Below, in pieces: positions 8,608 through 16,636 of a DNA stretch of 64,000 bases; within the stretch, counting starts at the first letter, position 1, and each line of letters starts with the position of its first letter. Position numbers and translations under genes: made by a program. Under the pieces are notes generated by a model. It was not told the DNA's origin. It was given only the letters and a program-made list of their open reading frames with translations, and did not search any database. Source of the stretch: Streptomyces malachitofuscus (GTDB taxonomy: Bacteria > Actinomycetota > Actinomycetes > Streptomycetales > Streptomycetaceae); assembly GCF_014650055.1 (NCBI RefSeq), contig NZ_BMUF01000016.1:1-64000 (forward strand), in the 5' to 3' direction.

Positions 8608-8979
8608 AAGGCGCACGGGCCATCGGGGACGACACCCACGTCTCGCGAAATCCGTACAGGTCCGACCCCGCCCCATTTGGGTGTCGTCATCGATGGTGCG
8701 CGCGGCCCAGAGGGGGAGAGGGTGTGATCAACACACTCCCCGGCCTTGCCCCGTGTCCGTCCTGCCACATGAGTACCGCTCGCGGAGCGGACCGCGCGGG
8801 GCTGCCGGCTCCAGAGAGGAGCACCGCCCCCTGATGCGCGCGGCACAGCAGCGAACAGGCCACACCGGCGAAGTGACCGTCCCGGCCCCGCTGATGCTGC
8901 TGCTGTGTCGTTCCGCGGCCGCTTGGGAGCGAAGGCCCCGATCCGCCGGAAGGGTGGGATCAGCGCCGAGCGGGCCGCG
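8608..8979. other. Intergenic region with long inverted repeat
   Basis: No convincing gene. It contains an 11-bp perfect inverted repeat, GACGACACCCA at 8628-8638 and TGGGTGTCGTC at 8678-8688, separated by 39 bases. This may end the oxidoreductase transcript or form a regulatory structure. The remainder leads into the decayed permease. Confidence 0.5.
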
Positions 8980-9206
8980 ATGAGCGTCACTGCATGGCCG
9001 GCCGTGGCGGTGTTCGCCGCCGTCCACGTGCTGATCGCGACGGAGTGGGCGCACCGGGTCGCCGCCGCGCCGGGCGGTGTCCTCGGCATGGCCGGACGGC
9101 GTCACCACCGTGCTGCTCAGCGCGCCGGCGAGGATTCTGGCCCGCCGGCGGCTCGGCGTGCCCGCGGTGCCGTGTCCCGCCGGGGAGAGCTGCGCCGCCA
9201 CTTCGT
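8980..9206 (+). pseudogene. Remnant of ArsB/NhaD (SLC13-like) permease
   Basis: Starting at ATG 8980, one frame reads MSVTAWPAVAVFAAVHVLIA and continues TEWAHRVAAA, the usual N-terminus of ArsB/NhaD-type permeases. About 100 bp later a different frame reads DGVTTVLLSAPARILARRRL then GVPAVP. This matches the conserved internal segment DNVTTVLL...RLGVPAVP, which normally lies a hundred or more residues downstream. The rest of the protein is missing. The gene is therefore reduced to two fragments by internal deletion and frameshift and cannot be functional. It sits beside two other ion antiporters. Confidence 0.65.
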
Positions 9207-9321
9207 CCTGGTGTGATCGTGAGGCACGGGATGCGCAAGGAGACCACATGGAGCACACCGGCGACCGCTACGACGTCTTCCCACCGCCCCCCGCCCCGAA
9301 AGGGCGGCCGAGGAGAGGGCG

Positions 9322-9615
9322 ATGGACGGACCGGATGACAAACGGCTCCATGAGATCGCGGCCCGGCTGCACCACGAGGACCCCCGCTTCGCACGGGGCC
9401 TCGGGCACGGCCGCCCCTGCCGCCCGCGCGAGTACCGGTACAGCCGGGCCTGGCTGCTGCTCACCGTCGCGCTGGCCGCCCTGGGCGCCGGCATGGCCCT
9501 GGCCCACGGGCTGCTCATCGCCGCCGGGCTGGTCCTGGCCGGTGTCGCCGGAGAGATGTTCGACCCGCACCGCCGGATGCGGAATCGCCGTGACCCGCCA
9601 CCGCCCGGATCCTGA
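9322..9615 (+). CDS. DUF3040-type small membrane protein
   Basis: 97 residues. The start MDGPDDKRLHEIAARLHHED has the heptad-like acidic/basic N-terminus of DUF3040 proteins. Two adjacent hydrophobic segments follow (about 43-61 and 63-80). ATG is preceded by GAGGAGAGGG. It ends 30 bp before the CPA1 antiporter, so the two are probably cotranscribed. Function unknown. Confidence 0.8.
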   Translation: MDGPDDKRLHEIAARLHHEDPRFARGLGHGRPCRPREYRYSRAWLLLTVALAALGAGMALAHGLLIAAGLVLAGVAGEMFDPHRRMRNRRDPPPPGS

Positions 9616-9645
9616 AGGAATCGGGAACGGAACGGGAACCGGTCG

Positions 9646-11157
9646 ATGACCCTGTCCGAGCTGTATGTGACGCTGCTGATCGGCGGCGCCGTCCTGCTGG
9701 CCAGCATCGCCGCCGCCCGCACCGCCCACCGCGTGGGCCTGCCGAGCCTGCTGCTGTTCCTGGCCGTCGGTGTCGTCGCCGGCGAGGACGGGCTGGGCCT
9801 GGAGTTCGACGACGCCCAGCTGGCCCAGGCGCTGGGGACCGCGGCGTTGGGCCTGATCCTCGTCGAGGGAGGTCTGAGCACCCGGTGGGACGACGTCCGG
9901 CGCCAGCTGGCCCCCGCCAGTGTGCTCGCCACGGTGGGCGTGGCCCTGTCGGTCGTGGTGACCGCCGCCGGAGCGCACTTCCTGCTGGGCATGGACTGGC
10001 AGCTGGCGCTGCTGCTCGCGGCGATCGTCTCCTCCACCGACGCCGCCGCCGTGTTCGCCGTCCTTCGCGCACTGCCGATGCCCGAGAAGCTGCGCGGACT
10101 GGTGGAGGCGGAGTCCGGCTTCAACGACGCCCCGACCATCATCCTGGTCACGGTGTTCTCCACCGCCACCGCCGACCTGCCCGGTCCCGGGTCCCTCGTG
10201 CTCAATCTGCTGTACCAGCTCGCGGTCGGTGGCGCGCTCGGCGTGCTGGCCGGACGGCTGGGTGCCGCCGCGCTGCGGCACATCGCCCTGCCCGCCACGG
10301 GGCTGTACCCGCTGGCGACGGTCGGCTTCGGCGTCATCGCCTTCGCAGCCGCCGGAGCGGTCAACGCCAGCGGCATCATCGCCGCCTATCTGTCCGGCCT
10401 GGTGCTGGGCAACTCCCAGCTGCCGCACCGGGCCGCCACCCGTTCCTTCGCCGAGGGCGTCGGATGGCTCGCCCAGATCGGCCTGTTCGTCATGCTCGGA
10501 CTGCTGGTCGACCCCAGCGAACTGCCCTCCGCGATCCTCCCCGCGCTCGTCGTCGGATCGGTGCTGCTGCTGGTCGCCCGCCCGATCTCGGTCGTGCTCT
10601 GTCTGCTGCCGTTCCCGGTCCCCTGGCGTGAGCAGGCGTTCATCTCCTGGGCGGGTCTGCGCGGCGCGGTGCCGATCGTGCTCACCACCTTCCCGATCGT
10701 CGCGGGGATCGCCGGGGCACGCGACGTGCTCAACATCGTGTTCGTCCTCGTGATCCTCTTCACCCTCATCCAGGGCCCCGTCCTACCCGCCCTCGCCCGG
10801 CGCCTGGGGCTGGTCCGCAGCGGCGCGCTGCGCGAGATCCAGGTGGAGACGGCCCCCCTCGACGTCCTGGACGCCGACCTGCTCACCGTGACCATTCCGG
10901 AGGGCTCCCGGCTGCACGGCGTCGCCGTTTTCGAGCTGCGGCTGCCTCCCCCGGCGGTCATCACCCTGATCGTCCGCGGCGGCGACACCCTCGTCCCCGA
11001 CCGGGACACCGTGCTGCGCGCCGGCGACGAACTCCTGCTCATCACGACGCCGCCGACCAGGGAAGCGGCGGAGCGCCGGCTGCGTGCCATCGGCCGCCAC
11101 GGCAAACTGGCCCGCTGGCTCGGTGAGCACGGATCTCCGCGCATGTCCGACGGATAG
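9646..11157 (+). CDS. CPA1-type K+/H+ or Na+/H+ antiporter with C-terminal TrkA-C domain (NhaP2-like)
   Basis: 503 residues. About twelve membrane segments carry the CPA1 signature GFNDAPTIIL near 163 and VSSTDAAAVFAVL near 130, the latter placing conserved acidic residues in the ion path. Residues 395-470 form a cytoplasmic TrkA-C (RCK-C) domain ending in AGDELLLITTP. Proteins of this build (NhaP2/CvrA) exchange K+ or Na+ for protons under nucleotide or c-di-AMP control. The stop is followed by an AT-richer 467-bp gap and a second antiporter. Confidence 0.9.
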   Translation: MTLSELYVTLLIGGAVLLASIAAARTAHRVGLPSLLLFLAVGVVAGEDGLGLEFDDAQLAQALGTAALGLILVEGGLSTRWDDVRRQLAPASVLATVGVALSVVVTAAGAHFLLGMDWQLALLLAAIVSSTDAAAVFAVLRALPMPEKLRGLVEAESGFNDAPTIILVTVFSTATADLPGPGSLVLNLLYQLAVGGALGVLAGRLGAAALRHIALPATGLYPLATVGFGVIAFAAAGAVNASGIIAAYLSGLVLGNSQLPHRAATRSFAEGVGWLAQIGLFVMLGLLVDPSELPSAILPALVVGSVLLLVARPISVVLCLLPFPVPWREQAFISWAGLRGAVPIVLTTFPIVAGIAGARDVLNIVFVLVILFTLIQGPVLPALARRLGLVRSGALREIQVETAPLDVLDADLLTVTIPEGSRLHGVAVFELRLPPPAVITLIVRGGDTLVPDRDTVLRAGDELLLITTPPTREAAERRLRAIGRHGKLARWLGEHGSPRMSDG

Positions 11158-11624
11158 CCGCAAGCGTTTCCGGTGGATAAACAGGTGAACGCGAAGAATA
11201 GGTAATTAGTCGTGCGCTAAACTTCTTTACCGAGCCTTGGCGCTCCATTGAGCGACCGCATGCTCATTTCGTGGGACTGGCTCTCGATGGCGACAGGGGG
11301 AACATGACATGCGTCGACGTGACATGAACCGGCCTGTACGCATCGACAACGCCGCCCGTGACAGCGTTCCCGAACCGGGTACCGCCCTCTCCGGCGTCTG
11401 ACCTCCCGGCCCGGCCCCGGCGCAGCGTTCCTTGCCCGACCGCGGGCCCGCCGCCCGGCCGCTACGCGCCTGTCCCGCCCTCTCCCAGCCGCACCGGTCA
11501 CGCCTGCTCGCCGCCGAGCGGCCCGCCGAGAACCGCCCGCCTGCCCGCTGCCGCCGCCGCGCGGCCGCCCCCTGCCGACCGAAGGCACTGACGCCGCCGT
11601 CACCGAACCGGAGGACCGACGCCC
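11158..11624. other. Intergenic region between two antiporter genes
   Basis: No gene is supported. 11160-11225 is clearly AT-richer than its surroundings (AATAGGTAATTAG, AAACTTCTTTACC), which fits a promoter region for the antiporter at 11625. I looked for a c-di-AMP (ydaO) riboswitch core, as expected before K+ transport genes, and could not recognise one. Confidence 0.4.
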
Positions 11625-12827
11625 GTGCACGACACCACCGCCATGCTCATCGAACTCGGCGCGATCATTCTCGCGCTCGGCCTGCTGGGCCGCCTCGCCG
11701 GACGGATGGGCTTCTCGCCCATCCCCCTCTACCTGCTGGCCGGACTCGCCTTCGGCCACGGCGGCATCCTCCCCCTGCAGGCCAGCGAGGAGTTCACCGC
11801 CACCGGCGCGGAGATCGGCGTCATCCTGCTGCTGCTCCTGCTGGGCCTGGAGTACAGCGCCTCGGAGTTGGTCACCAACCTCAAGACCCAATACCCCTCC
11901 GGGGCGGTCGACTTCGTCCTCAACGCGATACCCGGCGCCGTGGCGGCACTGCTGCTGGGCTGGGGCCCGGTGGCCGCCGTCGCGCTGGCCGGTGTCACCT
12001 GGATCTCCTCCTCCGGCGTCATCGCCAAGGTCCTCGGCGACCTGCGCCGGCTCGGCAACCGCGAAACGCCCGTGGTGCTCGGCGTGCTGGTCATCGAGGA
12101 CCTCGCCATGGCCGTGTACCTGCCGATCCTCACCGCCCTGCTGGCCGGCGCCGGACTGGCGGGCGGCTCCGTCACCCTGCTGATCTCCCTGGGCACCGTC
12201 GGCGCCGTCCTCTACGTCGCCCTGCGCCACGGCCGGCTGATCAGCCGTGCGGTCTCCTCCGACAACGCGGAGATGCTGCTGCTGGTCGTCCTCGGGCTGA
12301 CCCTCCTGGTCGCCGGTCTCGCCCAGGAACTGCAGGTGTCGGCCGCCGTCGGCGCCTTCCTGGTCGGCATCGCCCTGTCCGGTGAGGTCGCCGAGGGCGC
12401 GAGCACCCTCCTCACCCCCCTGCGGGACCTGTTCGCCGCCGTCTTCTTCGTCTTCTTCGGCCTCTCCACCGACCCGGCCGACATCCCGCCCGTGCTGGTG
12501 CCGGCGCTGCTCCTCGCCGTGGTCACCGCGCTCACGAAGATCGCCACCGGCTGGTACGCCGCACGCCGGGCGGGCATCCGGGGCGCGGGCCGGTGGCGCG
12601 CGGGCGGCACCCTCGTCGCGCGGGGCGAGTTCTCCATCGTCATCGCGGGCCTCGCCGTCGGCGTCGAGCCCCGCATCGGCCCCCTGGCCACGGCGTACGT
12701 CCTGATCCTGGTCGTGATCGGCCCGCTCACCGCCCGCTGGACCGAGCCCCTGGCCCGGCGCTTCACCCGCCCCGGCCCGCCCGTGCCCCCGGCCACCACG
12801 GAACAGCCGGAGCCCGCACACGCCTGA
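11625..12827 (+). CDS. CPA2 cation:proton antiporter (KefB/KhtU-like)
   Basis: 400 residues, GTG start behind GGAGGACC. Twelve or so helices carry the CPA2 hallmark motifs: LLLLLLGLEYS near 70, TWISSSGVIAKVL near 124 and VIEDLAMAVYLP with the conserved Asp near 157. ARGEFSIVIAGLA comes near the C-terminus. There is no RCK/TrkA domain attached; the missing regulatory part is probably supplied by the separate protein at 13005. Likely role: K+ efflux in exchange for protons. Its last codons are duplicated downstream (12942-12987). Confidence 0.9.
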   Translation: MHDTTAMLIELGAIILALGLLGRLAGRMGFSPIPLYLLAGLAFGHGGILPLQASEEFTATGAEIGVILLLLLLGLEYSASELVTNLKTQYPSGAVDFVLNAIPGAVAALLLGWGPVAAVALAGVTWISSSGVIAKVLGDLRRLGNRETPVVLGVLVIEDLAMAVYLPILTALLAGAGLAGGSVTLLISLGTVGAVLYVALRHGRLISRAVSSDNAEMLLLVVLGLTLLVAGLAQELQVSAAVGAFLVGIALSGEVAEGASTLLTPLRDLFAAVFFVFFGLSTDPADIPPVLVPALLLAVVTALTKIATGWYAARRAGIRGAGRWRAGGTLVARGEFSIVIAGLAVGVEPRIGPLATAYVLILVVIGPLTARWTEPLARRFTRPGPPVPPATTEQPEPAHA

Positions 12828-12987
12828 CCGCGCGTGGCATCTGCCGCTGGGTTCGTGCGTGGCGCCGTCGGCCACGGGACGGCCGGAGTCGTACATGCCT
12901 GGCCGGGCGTGGCATCTGCCGTTGGGGCCGGTCCCGTGTCGCCCGGCCACCACGGAACAGCCGGAGCCCGCATACGCCTGACCGCGC
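12788..12987. repeat. Degenerate tandem repeat, period about 77 bp, overlapping antiporter 3' end
   Basis: The segment 12788-12833 (end of the antiporter gene and its stop) recurs at 12942-12987 with one mismatch in 46 bp. A more diverged copy lies between, around 12866-12910. The linking piece GTGGCATCTGCCG also recurs 75 bp apart. Three copies of a unit of roughly 77 bp thus extend past the stop codon. It looks like a local duplication and does not alter the coding sequence. Confidence 0.8.
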
Positions 12988-13004
12988 CGGGCGGCCCGGA
13001 ACCG

Positions 13005-13490
13005 CTACCGGCCGAGGATCTCGCCGGCGGTCCCGACGCCCTCACGCGTGCCGATCACGATGAGGGTGTCACCGCCGGCCAGCCGGAAGTCCGGACCCGG
13101 GGACGGGATCGCCTCGGCCCGGCGCAGTACCGCCACGACCGACACCCCGGTCTCCGTGCGCATCCGGGTGCCGCCCAGCGGCAGCCCGTGCCAGCGCGAG
13201 GCCTCCGGAATCCCGATCCGCTCGGCGACCAGCCCCAGCTCGGCCGTGGCCAGCAGGCTCGGACTGTGCCGGGCGGGCATCACGGCATCGATGAGCACCG
13301 CCGCCTCGTCGGCGGCCAGCCGCAGGGACAGCGCGCCGGCGTCCGCGTCGTCCGTGCCGTACACGTTCAGCGTCCGGGACCCGTCGAGATGGGCCACCAC
13401 CGACAGCCGCCGCCGCTCCCGCGTGGCCAGGTCGTACCGCACACCGCCGTCCGGCAACGGCGTATACCCCACGCGCGAAGCGCCGCCCAC
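13005..13490 (-). CDS. Cation:proton antiporter regulatory subunit (KhtT-like, TrkA-C domain)
   Basis: 161 residues. The N-terminal half (RYDLATRERRRLSVVAHLDG) matches the N-domain of the KhtT-type antiporter regulatory subunit. The C-terminal 80 residues form an RCK-C/TrkA-C domain (GVSVVAVLRR, LAGGDTLIVIGT). Start GTG at 13490 is chosen from the GGGGGAC ribosome site 4-5 bases upstream; the open frame runs further but covers the lipoprotein gene in antisense. It is convergent with the CPA2 antiporter rather than in the usual operon, but the pairing strongly suggests it gates that transporter. Confidence 0.85.
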   Translation of the reverse strand: MGGASRVGYTPLPDGGVRYDLATRERRRLSVVAHLDGSRTLNVYGTDDADAGALSLRLAADEAAVLIDAVMPARHSPSLLATAELGLVAERIGIPEASRWHGLPLGGTRMRTETGVSVVAVLRRAEAIPSPGPDFRLAGGDTLIVIGTREGVGTAGEILGR

Positions 13491-13614
13491 AACCGTCCCC
13501 CTACCCCATGCGAGTGTTCCCACGGACCATGAACGAGGCACCCTACGACACTCCGGAATCCCCACGGCACCCGCCCCGCGCTCCGGGGAGGGGTCCCGGC
13601 CGAGGCGGGATTTC

Positions 13615-14103
13615 ATGGCGGCCATGATGCGCAGAACGTCAACGGCCGCAGTGATCGCCGCCCTTGTCCTGGCCGCGGTCACGTCCTGTTCCCCGGAACC
13701 GTCGGACTCCTCGGACGGGTCCTCCGCCAAGGCCGGCCCCACCGACACCCGCTCCACGCCACCCGCACCCAGCCCCACCCCCACCGGCCCCTGCGCCGAC
13801 GGCACCTGCGAGATCACGGTCGAGGCGGGGGACGTGGTGAACGTGCCGGACACCTACGGCCTGGGCCCCATCGAGGTGAAGACGATCGCGAACGGCACCG
13901 TCGAGATGACCGCACCGCTGACGGGGTCGGGCTACAGCATCTCGGGCTGCTCGGGCGGCGGCGGCGTATCGTCCGCGGGCGGCGGAGGCGTCGGCCTCAG
14001 CTGCGACGAGGGAACCGTGGCGACCATCAACGACACCATGATCCTGGAGGTCGTCAAGACGTCCTCCACGACAGCAGTCCTCCGCATCGAACCCACCGGG
14101 TGA
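13615..14103 (+). CDS. Small secreted lipoprotein
   Basis: 162 residues. Lys/Arg start (MMRRTS), hydrophobic helix and lipobox VTSC near residue 22-25 give a lipid-anchored exported protein. A Ser/Pro/Thr linker (about 30-60) precedes a small domain with four Cys (two close pairs: CADGTC and SGCSG followed by GLSC), which would form disulfides outside the cell. A Gly-rich loop lies between. Start ATG at 13615 follows GAGGCGGGA. Function not recognised. Confidence 0.75.
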   Translation: MAAMMRRTSTAAVIAALVLAAVTSCSPEPSDSSDGSSAKAGPTDTRSTPPAPSPTPTGPCADGTCEITVEAGDVVNVPDTYGLGPIEVKTIANGTVEMTAPLTGSGYSISGCSGGGGVSSAGGGGVGLSCDEGTVATINDTMILEVVKTSSTTAVLRIEPTG

Positions 14104-14225
14104 GCCCTGACCTCAGAGGTCCACCGCTGACGTGTCGTCGCCGCGTGGCGGGCGCACGCGTGTCATCAGACGCATATTCAGCGAAGTGACCGCACAGCAA
14201 AGGGCCTGTCTCCGATGATATTGGG

Positions 14226-14858
14226 ATGTCCGACGCCTTATGGATCAAGCTCATCGGAACGATCCCTGCAATTCTGTGGGTGGCCTTCGCCGTCACCGTC
14301 TACTTCACGCTGCGAAAGACGCTCATCCAACGGATGGTCCCACGGTTGACTGCCGTACGGGCGTTGGGTGTTGAGGTCGAACTCGCTGCCGAGTTGCTCG
14401 ATCGCGCTCAGGAAGAGAGCCAGAAGACCGCCACCGCGACCGCCAGGCGTACAGCGTTGGGCAGGCTGGAACACGCTGCCGATGTGTTGCAGGGCGGCAA
14501 GATGTTGTGGGTTGATGATCACCCGGAAGGGAATGCTCCGCTCGTCGAGCTATTCCGGACGGCCGGTATGCACGTCGACGTAGCCTTGTCCACGGAGGAC
14601 GCTACGCCCCTGCTTCGCCGGAGGTCATACGACATCCTGGTCAGCGATCTGAACCGGGACGGCGATCAGCAGGCAGCCATCAGGATGCTTCGTGTACTGG
14701 ATCAGTACGGAGTTGATGTGCCCGTGTTGATCTATACAGGGCAGTTCGATCCTGAGCGTGGTGTTGATCGCCGAATCTTTGCTGCCACCACCGCGCCGGT
14801 TGAACTGGTCCACTACGTGATCGATCTTATGGAGCGGGCCCGGTTGGGGCCGATCTGA
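14226..14858 (+). CDS. Membrane-anchored receiver (REC) domain protein
   Basis: 210 residues. One N-terminal membrane helix (about 8-29) is followed by a short coiled region (45-80). A receiver domain follows: acidic pair in KMLWVDDHPEGN near 97, likely phospho-acceptor Asp in ILVSDLNRDGD near 140, Thr in VLIYTGQF near 170. The Lys usually found near the end of REC domains is not obvious. There is no output domain and no histidine kinase nearby. It may be a phosphate sink or signal partner for another membrane protein. The ribosome site is weak. Confidence 0.75.
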   Translation: MSDALWIKLIGTIPAILWVAFAVTVYFTLRKTLIQRMVPRLTAVRALGVEVELAAELLDRAQEESQKTATATARRTALGRLEHAADVLQGGKMLWVDDHPEGNAPLVELFRTAGMHVDVALSTEDATPLLRRRSYDILVSDLNRDGDQQAAIRMLRVLDQYGVDVPVLIYTGQFDPERGVDRRIFAATTAPVELVHYVIDLMERARLGPI

Positions 14859-15055
14859 TCACGCGGCACATGGTTCGCGCGGGTCGCTCGGAGGGCCCCT
14901 TTCGGCGATGCCCAGGCAGAAGTCGGGGTGACCATGGAAGGGCATGTGCTGGGGAAACGGTCTGCCGGTCTCCCGGAGTCGAGCTGAGTCCTGGCGTGTC
15001 CGTGCTACTCACGAGGTGCTCGTCTTCGTCGGCGCCAGGCCTGGCGTCGCCACCG

Positions 15056-15101
15056 TTGATACATTCGGTCATGTATACTGATACATTAGCTTGTGTATAC
15101 G
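15056..15101. promoter_or_regulatory. vapBC promoter/operator with repeated TGATACATT and GTATAC motifs
   Basis: An AT-rich segment directly before vapB contains TGATACATT twice and GTATAC twice, and ATACAT/ATGTAT inverted pairs. It ends just before the GGAGG ribosome site. The base composition stands out from the surroundings. Such repeats are typical of operators bound by the VapBC complex for autorepression. Confidence 0.6.
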
Positions 15102-15112
15102 GAGGTGGGTTC

Positions 15113-15340
15113 ATGAGCAGAACCGTCATCGATCTCGACGACGACGCGTTGGAAGCCGCAGCGAAGGAGCTGGGCACTTCAACGAAACGTGACACCATCA
15201 ACACCGCCCTACGTGAGATCGTCGCGCGTAACCGTCGCTTGCGCGCACTGCATGAGCTGCAGGATCTCGCGGATGAAGGTGCTCTCGCCGTCGAGCTTCT
15301 CCTGGACAAGCGCAACTACCGAGGTGGTTCTGCCCGGTGA
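15113..15340 (+). CDS. vapB: VapB-type antitoxin
   Basis: 75 residues. MSRTVIDLDDDALEAAAKEL is the typical ribbon-helix-helix N-terminus of the VapB family found with PIN toxins in actinobacteria. The C-terminal half (DEGALAVELLLDKRNYRGG) would wrap the toxin active site. ATG follows GGAGGTGGG. It overlaps the toxin start by four bases (GTGA), giving translational coupling that keeps antitoxin in excess. Confidence 0.9.
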   Translation: MSRTVIDLDDDALEAAAKELGTSTKRDTINTALREIVARNRRLRALHELQDLADEGALAVELLLDKRNYRGGSAR

Positions 15341-15747
15341 GCGTTGCCGACTACCTCATCGATACGTCGGCCCTGGCTCGCGTGCTGCTGCGTCAGGCGA
15401 CCGAAGGATGGGAGCAGAGGATGGGCGCCGGTCTGGTCGCCCTGTGCGACCTCACCGAACTGGAAGTCCTCTACTCCGCACGTTCCGAAAAGGACCGCGA
15501 GGCCATCCAGGAACGGCTTAACCAGTTCACTTGGTGCCCGATGCCCGACGGTATCTACCGGCGTGCGCGTGTCGTTCAGCGTGAGCTCACCGCCAAGGGT
15601 GAGCACCGCAGTGCCGGAGCCGTCGACTTGCTCGTGGCCGCGACCGCGGAAGAAGCGGGACTCACGCTGCTGCACTATGACCGCGACTTCGAAACCATCG
15701 CCCGCACCACCGGGCAGCCGGCTCGCATGATCGACCTCAAGGGCTGA
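15337..15747 (+). CDS. vapC: VapC-type PIN-domain ribonuclease toxin
   Basis: 136 residues. The PIN domain has its acidic metal-binding residues in YLIDTSALAR (Asp near 9), LTELEVLYSAR (Glu near 41), AGAVDLLVAATA (Asp near 97) and HYDRDFETIA (Asp near 115-117). It is predicted to cleave tRNA or other RNA when freed from VapB. The start GTG overlaps the vapB stop. All catalytic positions look intact, so the module is probably active. Confidence 0.9.
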   Translation: MSVADYLIDTSALARVLLRQATEGWEQRMGAGLVALCDLTELEVLYSARSEKDREAIQERLNQFTWCPMPDGIYRRARVVQRELTAKGEHRSAGAVDLLVAATAEEAGLTLLHYDRDFETIARTTGQPARMIDLKG

Positions 15748-15952
15748 GACAGTTAACGCCGGAGAGCGCCCCGCCGGCAGCCCTTCCCGCCTCGGCGCAA
15801 CCGTTCGAGTCCGCGCGATCCTGACCGCGTGGTCCTCGTCGAGGACCGGGTGCAATATCGACTGCTCGGGCAGACAGGGCGGCCAGGCACGCCAGTTCAA
15901 GGGGCCTTGCCGTCCCGCAGGCTTTCTGTGAGGTGTCACGAATGGGGGAGCC

Positions 15953-16495
15953 GTGGGGAATGAGTGGCTAGCGTTGACCGGAGTCGTACTTGGTGCAGTT
16001 CTGTCATACCTGGTGGGCATGCTGAACGAGCGGACCCGCTGGCGACGGGAGCGCGCTGCTCGGTGGGACGGCCTGCTGTTGCAGGCGTACAGCGACTACG
16101 GGCAGGCAATCAAGGAGTGCGTCGTTGCCTACCAGCGGCTCGCTGCTCACAAGAGCCTGACTGAGGATCCCACCCCTGTGGAGCCCACGATCGATGCGTT
16201 GGAGCAGGCAGCACAGGCGGAGGCGAAGCGCGCCAGCATGACGGAACCGCTTCGTCTGCTGGCCGACCCAGCTACAGCCGTCGCTGTCCGGAAGCTGAAC
16301 GATGCTGTTTGGCATCTGGAGTGGATTGCCCGTGGTGGTCTCAGGGCGGACAGCGCCAGCTGGGATCAGGCGTACCGCGACTACAGGGCGGCCAGGCAAG
16401 CATTCTACGAGAAAGCCCGGGCAAGCCTGCAAGTGCCGGGCGAAGTCATCGCTGAACGTCCGAGCTGGCCACCGCCGTGGCGGGTCCGTGCCTGA
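15953..16495 (+). CDS. Hypothetical protein with N-terminal membrane helix
   Basis: 180 residues. A single hydrophobic helix (about 6-24, LTGVVLGAVLSYLVGML) is followed by a mainly helical, charge-rich region (NERTRWRRERAARWDGLLLQ) that looks like a cytosolic coiled bundle. Start GTG follows GGGGGAGCC. I do not recognise the family. Similar small membrane-plus-helix proteins are common near phage or plasmid integration sites, and this one is the last gene before the tRNA-derived scar. Confidence 0.6.
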   Translation: MGNEWLALTGVVLGAVLSYLVGMLNERTRWRRERAARWDGLLLQAYSDYGQAIKECVVAYQRLAAHKSLTEDPTPVEPTIDALEQAAQAEAKRASMTEPLRLLADPATAVAVRKLNDAVWHLEWIARGGLRADSASWDQAYRDYRAARQAFYEKARASLQVPGEVIAERPSWPPPWRVRA

Positions 16496-16549
16496 ATGAG
16501 CGGGCCCCGAGCCATGAGGTCACACATTTCCTTTGGCCCCCGAGCATGA

Positions 16550-16586
16550 CAGAGGGCCTGGCGTCACTTGCACACCAGGCCCTCTG
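16550..16586. terminator. Terminator-like hairpin beside tRNA scar
   Basis: Twelve-base perfect arms, CAGAGGGCCTGG and CCAGGCCCTCTG, around a 13-base loop. It lies just past the 3' end of the tRNA-derived sequence and between it and the convergent 15953 gene. It could end transcription from either side. Confidence 0.7.
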
Positions 16587-16594
16587 GCCAGCGT

Positions 16595-16636
16595 CGGGGT
16601 GGCGGGATTTGAACCCACGACCTCTTCGTCCCGAAT
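16595..16636 (-). other. Attachment-site scar: 3' half of tRNA-Pro(CGG)
   Basis: Read on the minus strand, this is the anticodon loop with CGG (TTCGGGACGAAG), the T arm (GTGGGTTCAAATCCCGC) and the acceptor 3' strand CCACCCCG of tRNA-Pro. No 5' half follows in the expected place (above 16636). It is therefore not a gene but the copy of the tRNA 3' end left at the far end of an integrated element, as known for pSAM2-like elements in tRNA-Pro. The intact tRNA should be on the other side of the insertion. Confidence 0.8.

Noticed and set aside
11158..11624. c-di-AMP riboswitch or short leader peptide before the antiporter
   Set aside because: No ydaO core motif could be recognised, and short frames such as the one at 11261 lack a ribosome site.
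16595..16636. Complete tRNA-Pro gene
   Set aside because: Only the anticodon loop, T arm and acceptor 3' strand are present; no D arm or acceptor 5' strand adjoins.
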